DNA of 64,000 nucleotides, taken from the NCBI GenBank assembly GCA_034096865.1, contig JAWQFJ010005888.1, positions 1 through 64,000 on the forward strand, written 5' to 3'. The translations under genes and the position numbers were made by a program. The notes beneath the pieces are model-generated. The model was not told where the DNA came from. It searched no databases and was given only the letters and a program-made list of their open reading frames with translations. This document shows, piece after piece, positions 31,736-42,573 of the stretch; positions within the stretch are counted from its first letter, which is position 1; every line of letters begins with the position of its first letter. This DNA comes from Theodoxus fluviatilis (taxonomy: Eukaryota; Mollusca; Gastropoda; Cycloneritida; Neritidae).

Positions 31736-33089
31736 GGCCTATTGGCAAAGTGTACATGTGTTTTCAAGGGTTAAATATAAGATTGACATTTCTGCCTTAT
31801 TCATTACCCTGTCACGAAATAGTGGATTTATTCATTCATCTCAGACCGAGGACCAATGACGTTTTCAGAGTGCCATAGATGATGAGTGGTGAATGAAAGT
31901 TGTAGGCTACTCCTTGCTTTACCTCCTCACCTGGAATGTTGTGCAGTTTACTGGTCTTCTTTAGTGATGCTTGAACAACAAGATGTATCACGTTGTGGTT
32001 GGGTCCCTGGAAGACTTTTCTACTTGTGGAAAGTGTACATGCTGTAGTCATTGTGCAAAAAGTACCACATACACCTGCTTCCTCAGATGGAACCCGAGGA
32101 TATGGAGCTTTCAGGGCCTGCTCCAGTAAGAAAACCTTTCTACTTGTGCAACATTGTTTTCCCCCATAATTATGTGGAAGTGAGTGTGATGGACTGATGA
32201 GAAATTATTTTCCTGTGATAAGATGCATAGGGACTGCTGTAAGCTATTCATAAAAGCTGGTGCATTCTAAATTGCAACTGATCTGACTTGTTTGGGAGAC
32301 AGTACACTGTGGCTGTGTTTCGATGACCATCATTTGCTGTGTGTTACATCGATTTTTGCAAAGACATTGAAGTATGCAATGTAAGTTGTTGAAAAAAAAT
32401 CTTTTTTGTAACGAATCACATTAATCAAATGTACATTGTGTCTTTCTCTGCAGTGATTTGGTAACATTTTTGTTTCCCTTTTTATCCAACTACCGTTGAA
32501 AACTGGGACATTGGTTGGGCACGTGCATTTTGTTTTTTAAAAATATTTTAACAGCCATGTGTTACAAATGTAAAGGGTCAGCGATTTGCATTCTTTTTCC
32601 CCAAAGCGGCTTTGTTGTACCGCATGTGAACACTTTTTCAACAAAGGGTAACGCGCTAAAGGCTCCTTCACACTGCAGAATAATGTCATACGCAACCACT
32701 GTCAAGCTTTTGTCTGGTAACGCCTTTTTTTCAGTTAGCATTGCAACAAATTGTAATTTCATAAAATTTCAAGAGTGACCCTTAACTTTTTGTGACTAGT
32801 GTATATCACCTTCAGCACATTCCCTGAGGAGATTAATTCCATGAATGCTTTACATCTCTATATGAAGTCTGTGATTTTGCTCAGTGCTTCTGGTGCATGC
32901 CATGATGTGCTCTAGTTTTTTTTAGCATTACATCTGTCATGGAAGTTACTGGTTGCTTTGGTTGAAGTTTGTGTTTGATGTAGGCATTCATTCAATATGA
33001 TAATATCCAGGCATGCATTCAAGATCGACACGTGATGCAGTGTCAATAAATAATCCAAATTTTGTCATTCAAGTTGACTGTGCACTGAT
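31736..33089. other. Intergenic, no gene seen
   Basis: Unique AT-rich sequence without convincing ORFs, known repeats or splice-consistent exons. Confidence 0.45.
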
Positions 33090-33203
33090 CACGTTTTGCC
33101 ACTCTTGCTCACTGCTTGGCTGTTTTGCCACTCTCGCTCACTGATTGGCTGTTTTGCCACTCTCGCTCACTGATTGGCTGTTTTGCTACTCTTGCTCACT
33201 GAC
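33090..33203. repeat. 29-bp tandem repeat, about four units
   Basis: Unit contains GCTCACTGATTGGCTG, so each copy carries an inverted CCAAT box (ATTGG). Confidence 0.85.
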
Positions 33204-33639
33204 TGGTGTGTGCCTATCTCATGTACTGCGCCATAGCATATATATATATATCTTGAGTGGGGATGGGAGGGTGTGTTTTTAAAATGTTTAATAGATGTGT
33301 TGGAGAAAGGAAAATGCACACATGATCTTGTGCAGTTGTGTCATCTTTTGGAAAACCTATCATGCTTCTGTGTATGAGGTACTTAAATGGTACACACATA
33401 ATTATTCATTAGTTAGATCTACTTGCAGTAAATGAAATAATGATTAAAATGTGACATCCATTCCTAATGTGAGGTTTTAAACTAGCTGACTATGAATTTG
33501 AATTTGCAGTTGTGATGAAAGGGTCATGATATCAGTTTCTGCACTGTGTTTTGAAGGGATATAAATTGCTCCCAGGCCATCACATTTTTGTACTTTTTAA
33601 TTTGAAAAGCTTTTTGAAGGAAAACACATATTGCACAAA

Positions 33640-34375
33640 CATGTGAAGTATACATGAATGCGTGAGAGCATTTGGCAGACTGTACAAACGTGTGTGGAAC
33701 AACAAGCACCTAAAGAAAAGTTCAAAGATTAGTGTCTACAGGGCTGTTGTAGTTACCACTCTCATATACGGATCTGAATCATGGGTCACCTATCACAGCC
33801 ACATATGACTCCTTGAGCGCTTTCATCAGCTCTGCCTCCGCACCACCCTGAACATCCACTGGAGTGCCTTCATTACAAACATCGAGGCCCTTGAACAGGC
33901 TGGGATCACCAATGTTGAGGCCATGCTACTGAAGTCGCAGCTGTGCTGGGCAGAACATGTCCACAGGATGGAAGAGTATCGCCTGCCTAAGGTCACCATG
34001 TATGGCGAACTCTCCACTGGCCAACGTGACAGAGGGGGACCAAAGAAACGCTACAAAGTCTGCCTCAGGAAGTCCCTCAATGCTTGCCACATAGACCATC
34101 GAAGTTGGTCATCACTTGCTGCAGATTGTGACACCTGGCAGCTTGTCGTAAGCAGGGCCGTCGCCTCCTTTGAGAACACCCGTAGGGCCTACATAAAAGA
34201 AAAGCAAAATAGGAGAAAAAATGAGGCAGCTGCGACGGATCAGACCTTCCCCTGCGGCAATTGCGGCCAGATCTGCCGATCCTGCATTGGACTTCTTAGT
34301 CATGAGCGGGCCTGCAAAGGACGTGGACCATGACCTTCCAGATCTTCGTAATCGAAGCAAAGCCATGATGATGAC
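33640..34375 (+). mobile_element. LINE polymerase C-terminal fragment E
   Basis: Readable in the plus frames: KISVYRAVVVTTLIYGSESW (end of the RT), a TGA at about 33807, then RTTLNIHWSAFITNIEALEQ, LCWAEHVHRMEEYRLPK, RDRGGPKKRYKVCLRKSL and a terminal zinc motif CGNCGQICRSCIGLLSHERA. It continues intact for 136 codons (33923-34333) and ends near a short ATGATGAC tail. 5'-truncated, with at least one nonsense change. Confidence 0.8.
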
Positions 34376-35671
34376 ATGAATGCATGTCATTATGCGGAGT
34401 GCTGTAGCATCCTAAGTGCATCACACAGTTTTAAAAATAATAGTTTTTATTTTTTTATTTTTTAAAGTTTTGTAAAGATTCCATGGAAGTGGATATCATG
34501 CACTGGATATGTTATGTCTTTCATTATGTTAATGAGTTCAAGTTGGTTTGTTCAATACAGAATTTTCATAGATGTGAATGTCTCGATGTAAGGATTTCTC
34601 AGGAAGCTGACACTGTTTTAGTTTTGTCCAGGGTCCCTGTGGAAAAGGTTTGTTCATGTTCCCCAACTGATAGTCATATGTGTTGAGCATTCAGCTGAAA
34701 AGTGTTAATGGTGCTAAGATGACAAAGCTGTTAAAAGGTGCAAAGATGACTAAATAGATTAATAAATTTCTATGTTAATAAATTTTCATGTGACTTTACA
34801 AAAAAAGAAGCATATCTGTACTGTGATGCAAATTAATTTCATTGAGAAAAAGCTATGTTGGAGTCAAATTCTTAGATTTTAGGAAGATGCATTTCAGTTT
34901 TGGGTAGACTCGAATTCAGCAAAATTGTGCCATTAAACCCATTTTGGGTAAAATCAATGTCTGACTGATCCATAGTCAAGTATATGTTGAACAAAGTGAT
35001 AATCAAAATATTTAACAGTCTTTTGGCAACCCACTTTTTAATGTTTTTGAGGGATTCTCACACGAGTTTGTGTTGAATGTTTAACCTCTTTTTCACTTTA
35101 GTACTCTTTAATATCTCATTACTGCTTTTGTATTATATTCAGGACCAAAGCAGACCTCGTACTTTTGAGTGTCCTCAGAATTATGTTTATGAGTGAATTC
35201 TCATAAAACAGATGGTGACCAACTCATTATTTGAAAGTTATTTATGCACATATTTTGTCATTTTTTAATTAATATGTGCTGTTGATGCATTACTATTAAG
35301 CAGACATAGCACAAAATGTGTGCGAGTCGAAATCGGTGTGTTTATGACTTATTTGCTTCCTTAGCTTGGCTGTGACTTCACGGCATGTCTTGTATCCCAT
35401 TTTTTGACAGTAACCAAACTCTGCTGTGTTCAGTTGCTTTTGCTGTACATGCCCACCCTAGTTCAGCATTGGCCCCCTGTTGGTTGGGGGTCAGAATATG
35501 TATGTATGTGTATTCTTGTTATGCGCAAGACTTCACACCTAGCAATCATGCTCAATGTGCAACATAGTCACCAAAACAAGATTCTTGGCTTTAAAAATGT
35601 GTTTTTAGTCCTTTTAAAAAATCCTTTACACTCCATGACTTTCTGAGTCGTTCCGGAATGCTGTTCCAACA
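34376..35671. other. Intergenic, no gene seen
   Basis: AT-rich; nothing recognisable. Confidence 0.45.
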
Positions 35672-35863
35672 CTTTCCCCACCGCGTCTCCCTACGTGATT
35701 TGTAAGAGGCAAATAACCAGGGACACCGTGACTTGATTTGTGTTGACTCTAAACTGTTCTAGTGACTTTCCTGCTTAATGGCCTTACATAGCCTACAAAG
35801 GCTAATAGGCTGTAAAACTCCTTAACTCCATCCATCCATCCATCCATCCATCCATCCATCCAT

Positions 35864-35899
<36 letters not shown>

Positions 35900-35908
35900 C
35901 CATGGTCT
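35672..35908 (+). repeat. (ATCC)n-tailed repeat with about 20-unit tail
   Basis: Body from CCCCACCGCGTCTCCCTACG (35676), tail of nearly pure CATC units at 35827-35906, the longest tail of the family here. Confidence 0.85.
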
Positions 35909-36184
35909 AGCACTGACTGGGAAAGAATATGGAGTGGAAATTCAAGTTGCTTATGACTTATTATTTGGCAGCTTTGTTTTCAATTGGTCTAGTGCGGGCA
36001 TGTATAGCAGGTGCAACTCTTGACGTGTCTCCTTGTCGCCCCTATACTTGTTAAGAAAGAGTTGTATTTCGTAGTCAACATTTTTGTATTAAAGAGGTTG
36101 CATCTAGATAATTTTAAGAATTTAAAAATTTTGTATATGTAAAAAATGTTGTACTGAAGAATTTTTTTACAAAGGCATGTGCAC

Positions 36185-36366
36185 TTGAGCATGCATGTGA
36201 GTGCATGCATGCTCGCACACACATTCTCGCACACACATTCATGCATGAATGCACACACGTGCACATACAAAAAGTGCAAATACAAACATGGACAGAATGA
36301 GAGAGAATGGTGCTAAGGAGTGATGTTCAATGTGTGTGTGTGTGTGTGTGTATTTGTGTGTGTATG
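36185..36366. repeat. CA/GT-rich simple repeats
   Basis: GCATGCATGCTCGCACACAC region and a (TG)n run at 36331-36364. Confidence 0.6.
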
Positions 36367-36536
36367 GATGCATGTCCACTTATACAGTGCTGAATTCCAC
36401 TCCAGCAGGAATGCACACAGCATAGCACACTGTTTTGAATAACAATGTTCTCATGGGATTTGTTGTTGTTTTTGTTTTGTTTTTTGCTTTTTGCTTTTTA
36501 ATATGGAATTTCATGGAAGTAGATTTCACGAAAATT

Positions 36537-36930
36537 TCAGGAGAATTATTTCTCAACTCCTTTGCTAAATAGGAAAATGAACTTTAGTGACAATTATTCA
36601 GATTCCTGTGATAGATCTAGAGGAGAAAGTGAGGGGTATGTTGGCATGGTAGGTTAGTAAGGTAATCTCAGGATAATTATTTCACAAATCATCTGCTAAT
36701 TAGAAAAATGATCTTTAGTGACAATTATTCAGATTCATGTGATAAATCTAGAGGAGAAAGTGAGGGGTATGTTGGCATGGTAGGTTAGTAAGGTAATTTC
36801 AGGAGAAATTATTTCACAACTCCTCTGCTAAATAGAAAAATGATCTTTAGTGACAATGACTCAGACTCCTGTGATGGATCTAGAGTGGAAAGTGAGTGGA
36901 ACATTGGACTGGGAGGTGAGTAGGGAAATT
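36537..36930. repeat. About 130-bp tandem repeat, three units
   Basis: Units start near 36537, 36667 and 36800. Each contains TTTAGTGACAAT and AGAGGAGAAAGTGAGGGG (third unit more diverged). Local triplication with no coding content. Confidence 0.8.
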
Positions 36931-38260
36931 TGCGCCAAGTAAGGCCTAATTCTTGTTCAGGTGACATCCAGGTGCCAGGTCTGGGGAAGAAGGGTTGTTC
37001 TGGGTGCGTCACTTCTTGTTAAGGCCAAGATAAGTCTGAGAGCATTCAGCTGATGTTTGACCTCTGCACATGCTGTGGCAGGTGACTTCACAGATTAGGC
37101 AACAACTGGAGCTTCTCATGGCCCGCATGACCCGTGGATCTGTCACTGCCAGACCAATGTGTCCCTCAGAAATAGGACAAATGATCTGGTGACTGTTAAT
37201 GACTGAAAATAAATCTCTAGTACTATTCAGTATAAGACTGCACTCTGCATGCTGTGTGCAACTTTAAAAAGAATATGAATTTAGGTTGTATGTGCATGTG
37301 TGTATGTATATTTGTGTGTGTAAGTGTGCAGATTGTATGTGTGTGTTAGCAGATTAAGAAGATGATAAAGTTGGGAGGGGTGCTGTGTGTGTACGCGTGC
37401 ATGTGTGTGTGTGTGTGAGACCGATGAAGGAGCATGTATGTTTTATTAACATTTAACTGTCCTGGACATCCCACGTCTGTCTGTGACAATCTTTAGCCCA
37501 CTGTCCAACGATCCAAAATAATACACTGATTGTTATATTAACTTGTTTATGTATGGAAATCTACCTACCACAAATCAAATCGGAGCAGTCAATGACTTTT
37601 CTAAACTTGTGTACACTGTAGGCTTGGGATGCATTGACTGGAGCATACAGAAATACAGTACAAGGCATGTAGAGTATCTTTTACAGAGAGCATGATGGTG
37701 TTGGCTGGTAGGGCAAATCCTGGTCAGCTGTGCACCCATTCTTCAGTTTCCAACTGGAGCCAGAGCCAGGGTGTTTCGTCAGTGATTGAACACTCCATGA
37801 GAAATTCTCTCAATAGAAGATGCGGTGAGACTGTTGATTTTGCTGGTTGGTAAGTGTAGAGATGTTTCTTGGCGGTTGGGTGCGAAGTAAGTTGTGGCAT
37901 GTGGGTTTGGCTGGATGTTTTAGGGTGAATTGAACACTTGGTTGGATCTTAATGATCTGACCCAGTCCTAATGCCCCTGGCCCCCACTCTCTCTCTTGCT
38001 CACACACACACACATACCCCTCCCCCTCCTCTTCAAGTGCTTGGGGCCACCCCAGGCTGAGCTGAAGCCCAGCAGCCAGGGGTTCCAACCGATAAGGAGA
38101 CATCAAGCGACTCCAGCAGATGTTAAGTCTAAGAAGATGGAGAATGGACTAGATTGGTTTTAACAGCATGCAACATCAGAATGTTGAAAGTTGCAAGATT
38201 GACTACCAGTTACCAGTGACCTTAAAAATTACTAATTGATCATTTTCCTAGACTCGTGTA
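36931..38260. other. Intergenic, no gene seen
   Basis: GT-rich microsatellite pieces at about 37290-37430, a CA run at 38001-38014, and a degenerate short repeat at 37920-38090 that resembles 18065-18180 and 53825-53910 (CCAGCAGCCAGGGGTT-type motif). No gene found. Confidence 0.45.
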
Positions 38261-38264
38261 GAAC

Positions 38265-38549
38265 TGTGGCAGGAATGCCGAGAAATGCCCCGACCCCGAG
38301 GGAGGGCACGCGAATTGGCCCAGGGCTCGGTAAGAGCCAGATAAAAGAGCTAAAAGTACTAGAAAGGCTTCTCACCTTAGTCGCTCGACGCTGTATCTTC
38401 AGTAATGCACCCCGGTCACCGGTGATGCTGCCTTTTATACGTGCTCACCCAACCAATCCAATTGGCTCTTACGGGTGAGCACTAATCGGTGGTTTCGACA
38501 GGTCGATCGCCCATTCCAAGGGCGGTAACTAGGAGCGCCTCCTGCCACA
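38265..38549 (-). repeat. 3' LTR of the gypsy element
   Basis: 285 bp, ends TGTGGCAGG and CCTGCCACA. Identical to the other LTR by eye over its full length, implying recent insertion. Confidence 0.95.
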
Positions 38550-38568
38550 CTCTTCCCCGTTTTTTCTT
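38550..38568 (-). promoter_or_regulatory. Polypurine tract (plus-strand primer)
   Basis: Minus strand AAGAAAAAACGGGGAAGAG abuts the 3' LTR directly, as required for plus-strand DNA priming. Confidence 0.85.
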
Positions 38569-38922
38569 GGAGCCCCCTGGACATCTCCCCTTGCCGGGGG
38601 GTGGGGACGCCGCTCGTTTCCTACACAGTCGACCTGCCCTTTCCAGAGGTGGCAAAAGGTAGAAAAGAGCCAAGAGACAAAAATAACACAGGGCAATTAA
38701 ACAGGTTGAGAGCAGTAAGAATGGCCACTTGGAGAACTACCTCGAAGCAGCAAGGACAGACTCACAACCAAACAAACTAAAGTTTTTCATGACAGGAAAG
38801 ATTGATGCTCGTAGCTTACTGAGCCCAGGAAACCTAAATTTTGATGTGATGGCATAGGCCTAGCCCAGCTTCATGCTCATCACATACCTATGCTGCTTCG
38901 TACTTCCCCCCCCCCCCCCCGC
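38569..38922 (-). other. 3' untranslated segment of the gypsy element
   Basis: About 350 bp between ORF3 and the polypurine tract; includes a C run at 38907-38921 (G run on the transcribed strand). Confidence 0.6.
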
Positions 38923-41367
38923 CTACAGCTGGAAGAACTGGCGGGCATTCTCGATAGAGAGCCGCAGGATGTCAACCCGCCTTGCCCCGCGGATTTCAGA
39001 CACCCTACTCGAGATCTCATCCAAGAGGTAGGGGGTAGAGAATCCCTTCTTCAGACGGATCGGGCAGTCCGTCTCCAGCAGCAGTCTCGCTGAAGGGATA
39101 GCTCGGATGCCTTCTTCCTGGCCCGCGGTACAGCGCCTCAGTACAGAGATCCCCACACTAAAGTAGGTGTTGGGGAAAATCTGCTGCCATCGATGCACCT
39201 CCTCCGGGGAGCCCTGGAAGAAGTGCACCTGCACACGCTGCTGCGCGGGTTCGAGTTCTTCCGAGAGGACCTTCAGAAGACGTGACAGTACGTCTCCCGA
39301 AGGCGCCCCTCGGCAGTGGACCTGCAGAGGACGGGTGGAAATGAGGTCCCGGAGTCCTGACAGCAGGAATCTCAGAGCCACCTCCTGCTCCTCCAAGGTA
39401 GCAGATTTGGTCTCATCCAGCCCGAACTCTCCAAAGGCCACCACCTTGGGTAGTCCCGACAGCTCCCTGAGCCGTTGTACCACTACCTCTGGTTCCGCGA
39501 GCACCTCCTTGGCATACTTTGGGTGTAAGCCAAGGGCGATACCGAGCCGCGAATCCCTCATGATGTCCCGACGCCAGCCGCGCTGGTGCCTGAGCATATG
39601 TTGGTGCGTGCTCGGATCGCAAAAGGACGCCACCGCATACTCGATGTCCACCTGTGGACTACCCCGTAGCCCGTTGGCCCTCCGGGCCAGGGACAACACC
39701 GTCCTCAGGTCGCCCCCCCGGGGGGCTTCGTGCACCCACTTCCGTGCCTCCCGGCCCAGCCGGTCCAGGTGGAAGTGGGCATCCACCCCCATCAACCTAC
39801 TCAAGCGCGTCCGGGACGGCGGGCACGGCTTAGGTTCTGGGGTGGGGGTGGGTCGTGGCGCCAATGCCACCGCCTGGGCATAGCTCAGGCTCGCACCACA
39901 CTCACCTTTGAGCGGCCCTTCGGATACACCTCCACCGCCTGCCACCATGTTGCCGGAGCGCACCCGTAGCCGGAAATGGTCGGCTCTCGTCTGCAGGGCG
40001 GGAGGCTCCAAGCTTCCCCGCGCACCGACCTGCGGTGCCTCCCCGGTCGCGGCTGGTCTACTCCTGCAAGATGACAGACGGGGGGGGCTCACACCCATTA
40101 AGGAGTCAGGCACACCGGTCACAAGGGTTCGAACCCCCGTGTTTCCAACTTCTCGACAGAGAACCGATCGCGAAGACCTTCCGACGGCCTGATTCCCTAC
40201 CTGCTCACTGCCCAACAGCGCGTCCTCCAGCCTAGCTGCGTCGCTTCCCGAGGGAGAGAGGGCGTCTATCCCCGGTGGCAGGGAGATGAGTGGCCCCACT
40301 TCCACCTCCATCGAGACCTCAGCGGGAATCACGAGGTCGGCAGTTGCGAGCTGTACCGCGGCCGCCGGGCTGTCAGTGACGACCGACGTGGCGCTCGCGC
40401 CGGTGGCACTAGCCATTACGGCGGGGTCGCCAGCAGCAGGAGTGGTTCTGGCCGGTGTGGTCTGGGCCAACCGTTCTCTGGCAGCCACCAGAACTCCTCG
40501 CTCCGCCGGGGTGAGCTGCCCCCACACCGCGTTGGAGAGGAACCCCTGGACAGGGATATACCGGAGTATCTCCTCCGGCTTGCGGTCGCGCGGTAGGGTC
40601 CCCACGCTGGTCAGCCTCGGTCGCCGCGGGGCTGGCGGGTCCGCCGGGCGCTGCTCCTGACAGAGTCGGCGCTGCTCTTGACGGGATCGGCGCTGCTCTC
40701 GACGGGGTCGACGCCCCGAGCGCCCCTGGTACTGGGTGCCCGCTTCCAAGGCGCCCTGATTCCCCCATTGAGCTGCTCGACCTCTTGGGGCAGTCCGCCC
40801 CCGGCCGCGGTCGTGACCGTCAGGTCGAGGGGGAGGGGATGGGGACGCTCCACGCTGTCGTGCACCCCCGCCCGCAGGTGTTGACGGTCGGCGAGATCGC
40901 CGTCCGGCGTTCCGCAGATGGAGACCCAGCGCTCCGGTCCCCGCCATTGGGGCAAACTCGCGGAACTCCTGCTGTGCCCGACGCCCCGCCAACTGCAGGA
41001 GGGCAAACAACACCCGCCAGTGCAGCAGCAGTCCCGCGGTGTTCAGGGGGGTCAGGCTCAGGGGTCCATCCGGCCTTGGATGCCCCCAGTGGTTCAGTAG
41101 GCTCTCGCAGATGAGGGCCTCCCTCCTGCTGATTGGCGTTCCCCTGGGGATGGAACGCTCCACCAGAGTCGCCAGCCGGAACAGCGACCCGTCCGGGACG
41201 TTGAGGTGCCCGGCCACCATCATCACAGCTCCCAGCATCTCCGGGAGGGATCTCCCAAAGAACTGGGGCGGGAAATGCTCTTGAAGGGCATGCTCCCGCA
41301 GGTTCCCGACCTGTCTTCCCCCACACAGGTCGCATGTCGCTCCACCTTCATACGATTGCCGGGACAT
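38923..41367 (-). CDS. ORF3: C2H2-like finger plus TatD-family nuclease (814 aa)
   Basis: The ATG at 41367 follows the integrase/PHD stop (41383-41385) by 15 bases and is in the same frame. Residues 12-31 form a C-x2-C-x10-H-x4-H finger. A low-complexity Arg/Pro/Ala-rich middle follows (about 150-520). Residues 526-814 are a TatD-type metal-dependent hydrolase: MGVDAHFHLDRLG (H531, H533), LGIALGLHP, AFGEFGLDE (E647), LQVHCRG (H684), VQVHFFQG (H715) and LLLETDCP (D767). These are all the metal ligands of the family. TatD enzymes are Mg2+-dependent 3'-5' exonucleases or endonucleases acting on DNA or RNA. The closest animal relative by motif feel is TATDN2. The frame is fully open, unlike pol. 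Role in the element (cDNA trimming, RNA removal, host-defence escape) is unknown. Confidence 0.88.
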   Translation of the reverse strand: MSRQSYEGGATCDLCGGRQVGNLREHALQEHFPPQFFGRSLPEMLGAVMMVAGHLNVPDGSLFRLATLVERSIPRGTPISRREALICESLLNHWGHPRPDGPLSLTPLNTAGLLLHWRVLFALLQLAGRRAQQEFREFAPMAGTGALGLHLRNAGRRSRRPSTPAGGGARQRGASPSPPPRPDGHDRGRGRTAPRGRAAQWGNQGALEAGTQYQGRSGRRPRREQRRSRQEQRRLCQEQRPADPPAPRRPRLTSVGTLPRDRKPEEILRYIPVQGFLSNAVWGQLTPAERGVLVAARERLAQTTPARTTPAAGDPAVMASATGASATSVVTDSPAAAVQLATADLVIPAEVSMEVEVGPLISLPPGIDALSPSGSDAARLEDALLGSEQVGNQAVGRSSRSVLCREVGNTGVRTLVTGVPDSLMGVSPPRLSSCRSRPAATGEAPQVGARGSLEPPALQTRADHFRLRVRSGNMVAGGGGVSEGPLKGECGASLSYAQAVALAPRPTPTPEPKPCPPSRTRLSRLMGVDAHFHLDRLGREARKWVHEAPRGGDLRTVLSLARRANGLRGSPQVDIEYAVASFCDPSTHQHMLRHQRGWRRDIMRDSRLGIALGLHPKYAKEVLAEPEVVVQRLRELSGLPKVVAFGEFGLDETKSATLEEQEVALRFLLSGLRDLISTRPLQVHCRGAPSGDVLSRLLKVLSEELEPAQQRVQVHFFQGSPEEVHRWQQIFPNTYFSVGISVLRRCTAGQEEGIRAIPSARLLLETDCPIRLKKGFSTPYLLDEISSRVSEIRGARRVDILRLSIENARQFFQL

Positions 41368-41382
41368 CTGCAAAGACAACTT

Positions 41383-41850
41383 TTACTGACGACCCCGGCG
41401 CTGCTCACAGTCGGGGCAAATAAAAGACGCTGCGGCCTGGGCTTCCTCAGGGGTGATTCCTACACAACGGGGGTGGAACCATTCATCGCAAGAGTCACAC
41501 GCCACCATCAGCTGCCCATCATCGGGCCCTCGACAGCTGCAATACAATGGTGTATCCGACAGCTCCGCGGACTCAGCAGGGAACTCATCTGCAAGAAAAG
41601 CAAATGACGTCGATCCCTCCGAGGCCGCCTCCTCTGGCGATTGGTCCCCCATCGGTGTCACCCGATCCTTCCCCGACAGCTGTCTCCGCAACCTCCGGAT
41701 CCACAGAGGTAAGGGATCATCCAGGCACCTTCGCAGGCGGTCACAGTGAACCACCCACCTCCTTCTGGAAGAGGCAATAGTGCAAGGTGCTGAGAAAAGG
41801 ATTTCCGTGACCGCATACGGTCCCCTCCACGATGGAGCTAACTTCCTGCA
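41383..41850 (-). CDS. Integrase C-terminal tail with PHD finger
   Basis: After an in-frame TAA (41851-41853) the reading continues: RKLAPSWRGPYAVTEIL is the usual small beta domain after a gypsy integrase core. Then WVVHCDRLRRC, an acidic linker and a C4HC3 PHD finger at about 41408-41546 (LYCSCRGPDDG, VACDSCDEWFHPRCVG, FICPDC). The aromatic DEWFHP core resembles fingers that read histone H3 tails. The last codon precedes TAA at 41383-41385. Chromodomains are the better-known targeting module at this position; a PHD finger would serve an equivalent role. Confidence 0.85.
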   Translation of the reverse strand, partial: CRKLAPSWRGPYAVTEILFSAPCTIASSRRRWVVHCDRLRRCLDDPLPLWIRRLRRQLSGKDRVTPMGDQSPEEAASEGSTSFAFLADEFPAESAELSDTPLYCSCRGPDDGQLMVACDSCDEWFHPRCVGITPEEAQAAASFICPDCEQRRGRQ

Positions 41851-42573
41851 TTATGAAATCTTCCTGGCCGAATTTGCCAGGAGGACTGCGTCACCCACCT
41901 CGAACTCGTTCGGAGCTGCGTGAAGGTCACAGTCACGCTTTTGCCGCTGCTGTCGGTCGTGCAGAGCATTACTGGCTATGGCGTGAGCTTGCTGTAGCCC
42001 CTGCCGCGTCCTTTCCACATATCCTTCTAAGGAATGTGCAGGTTCTGACACGCCCATCATCAAATGCATGGGATGCTTAACCTCACGGCCGAGCATGAGG
42101 AAGTTGGGCGTGTAGCCGGTGGAGCGGTTGACTGTTGCTCGCATCGCTCCCGCCAGCATCTGCAAATGGTCGTCCCAACCGGCCTGTCCGTCTCTCAAGG
42201 TACACCGCACCATCTGGAGGAGTGTACTATTCATCCTCTCTACCTCGGCTCCCATACTGGGCCAGAAGAAACTTCCCCTGAGCTTCTGCAAGGTCGCATC
42301 CCGTCCCCTATGACCGGACATAATGTGAGAGTGCGCCAGGGCCATCAGGGTGCGCCGTAGCTGTTGGGGCACCACCCACAGTTGCCGGGCCTTGTCCCGA
42401 CCCCTCCAGCAGTACCAGAGGTTACCACCCTGCCAGACGAGCAGGGCCCTATTGGTCCAGAGCTGCTTCACCAATGGAGACTTAGCAGCCAACTCCTCCT
42501 GTGATGGGGAATGACCAGCAGCTGTCCAGCGTCCTACAAGGCTCAAATCTACATCCTTACCTTGTTCCTTACC
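41851..42573 (-). pseudogene. Integrase with the catalytic core deleted
   Basis: The frame from about 42573 reads through a linker and the first half of the HHCC zinc domain (HSHIMSGHRGRDATLQKLRG, FFWPSMG). It then jumps straight to VERMNSTLLQM, which normally follows the third catalytic residue, and on to GYTPNFLMLGRE. The Cys pair of the zinc domain and both catalytic aspartates are missing, about 150 residues by comparison with typical integrases. The junction lies near 42236-42250. The deletion is in frame. The protein cannot be catalytic. It stops at TAA 41851-41853. Confidence 0.88.

Noticed and set aside
35827..35906. Regular 4-bp repeat considered as CRISPR-like or satellite
   Set aside because: It is the simple tail of an (ATCC)n repeat and has no spacers.
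39167..39883. 238-codon plus-strand ORF over the TatD region
   Set aside because: It is the antisense shadow of the GC-rich ORF3, which carries all the domain motifs.
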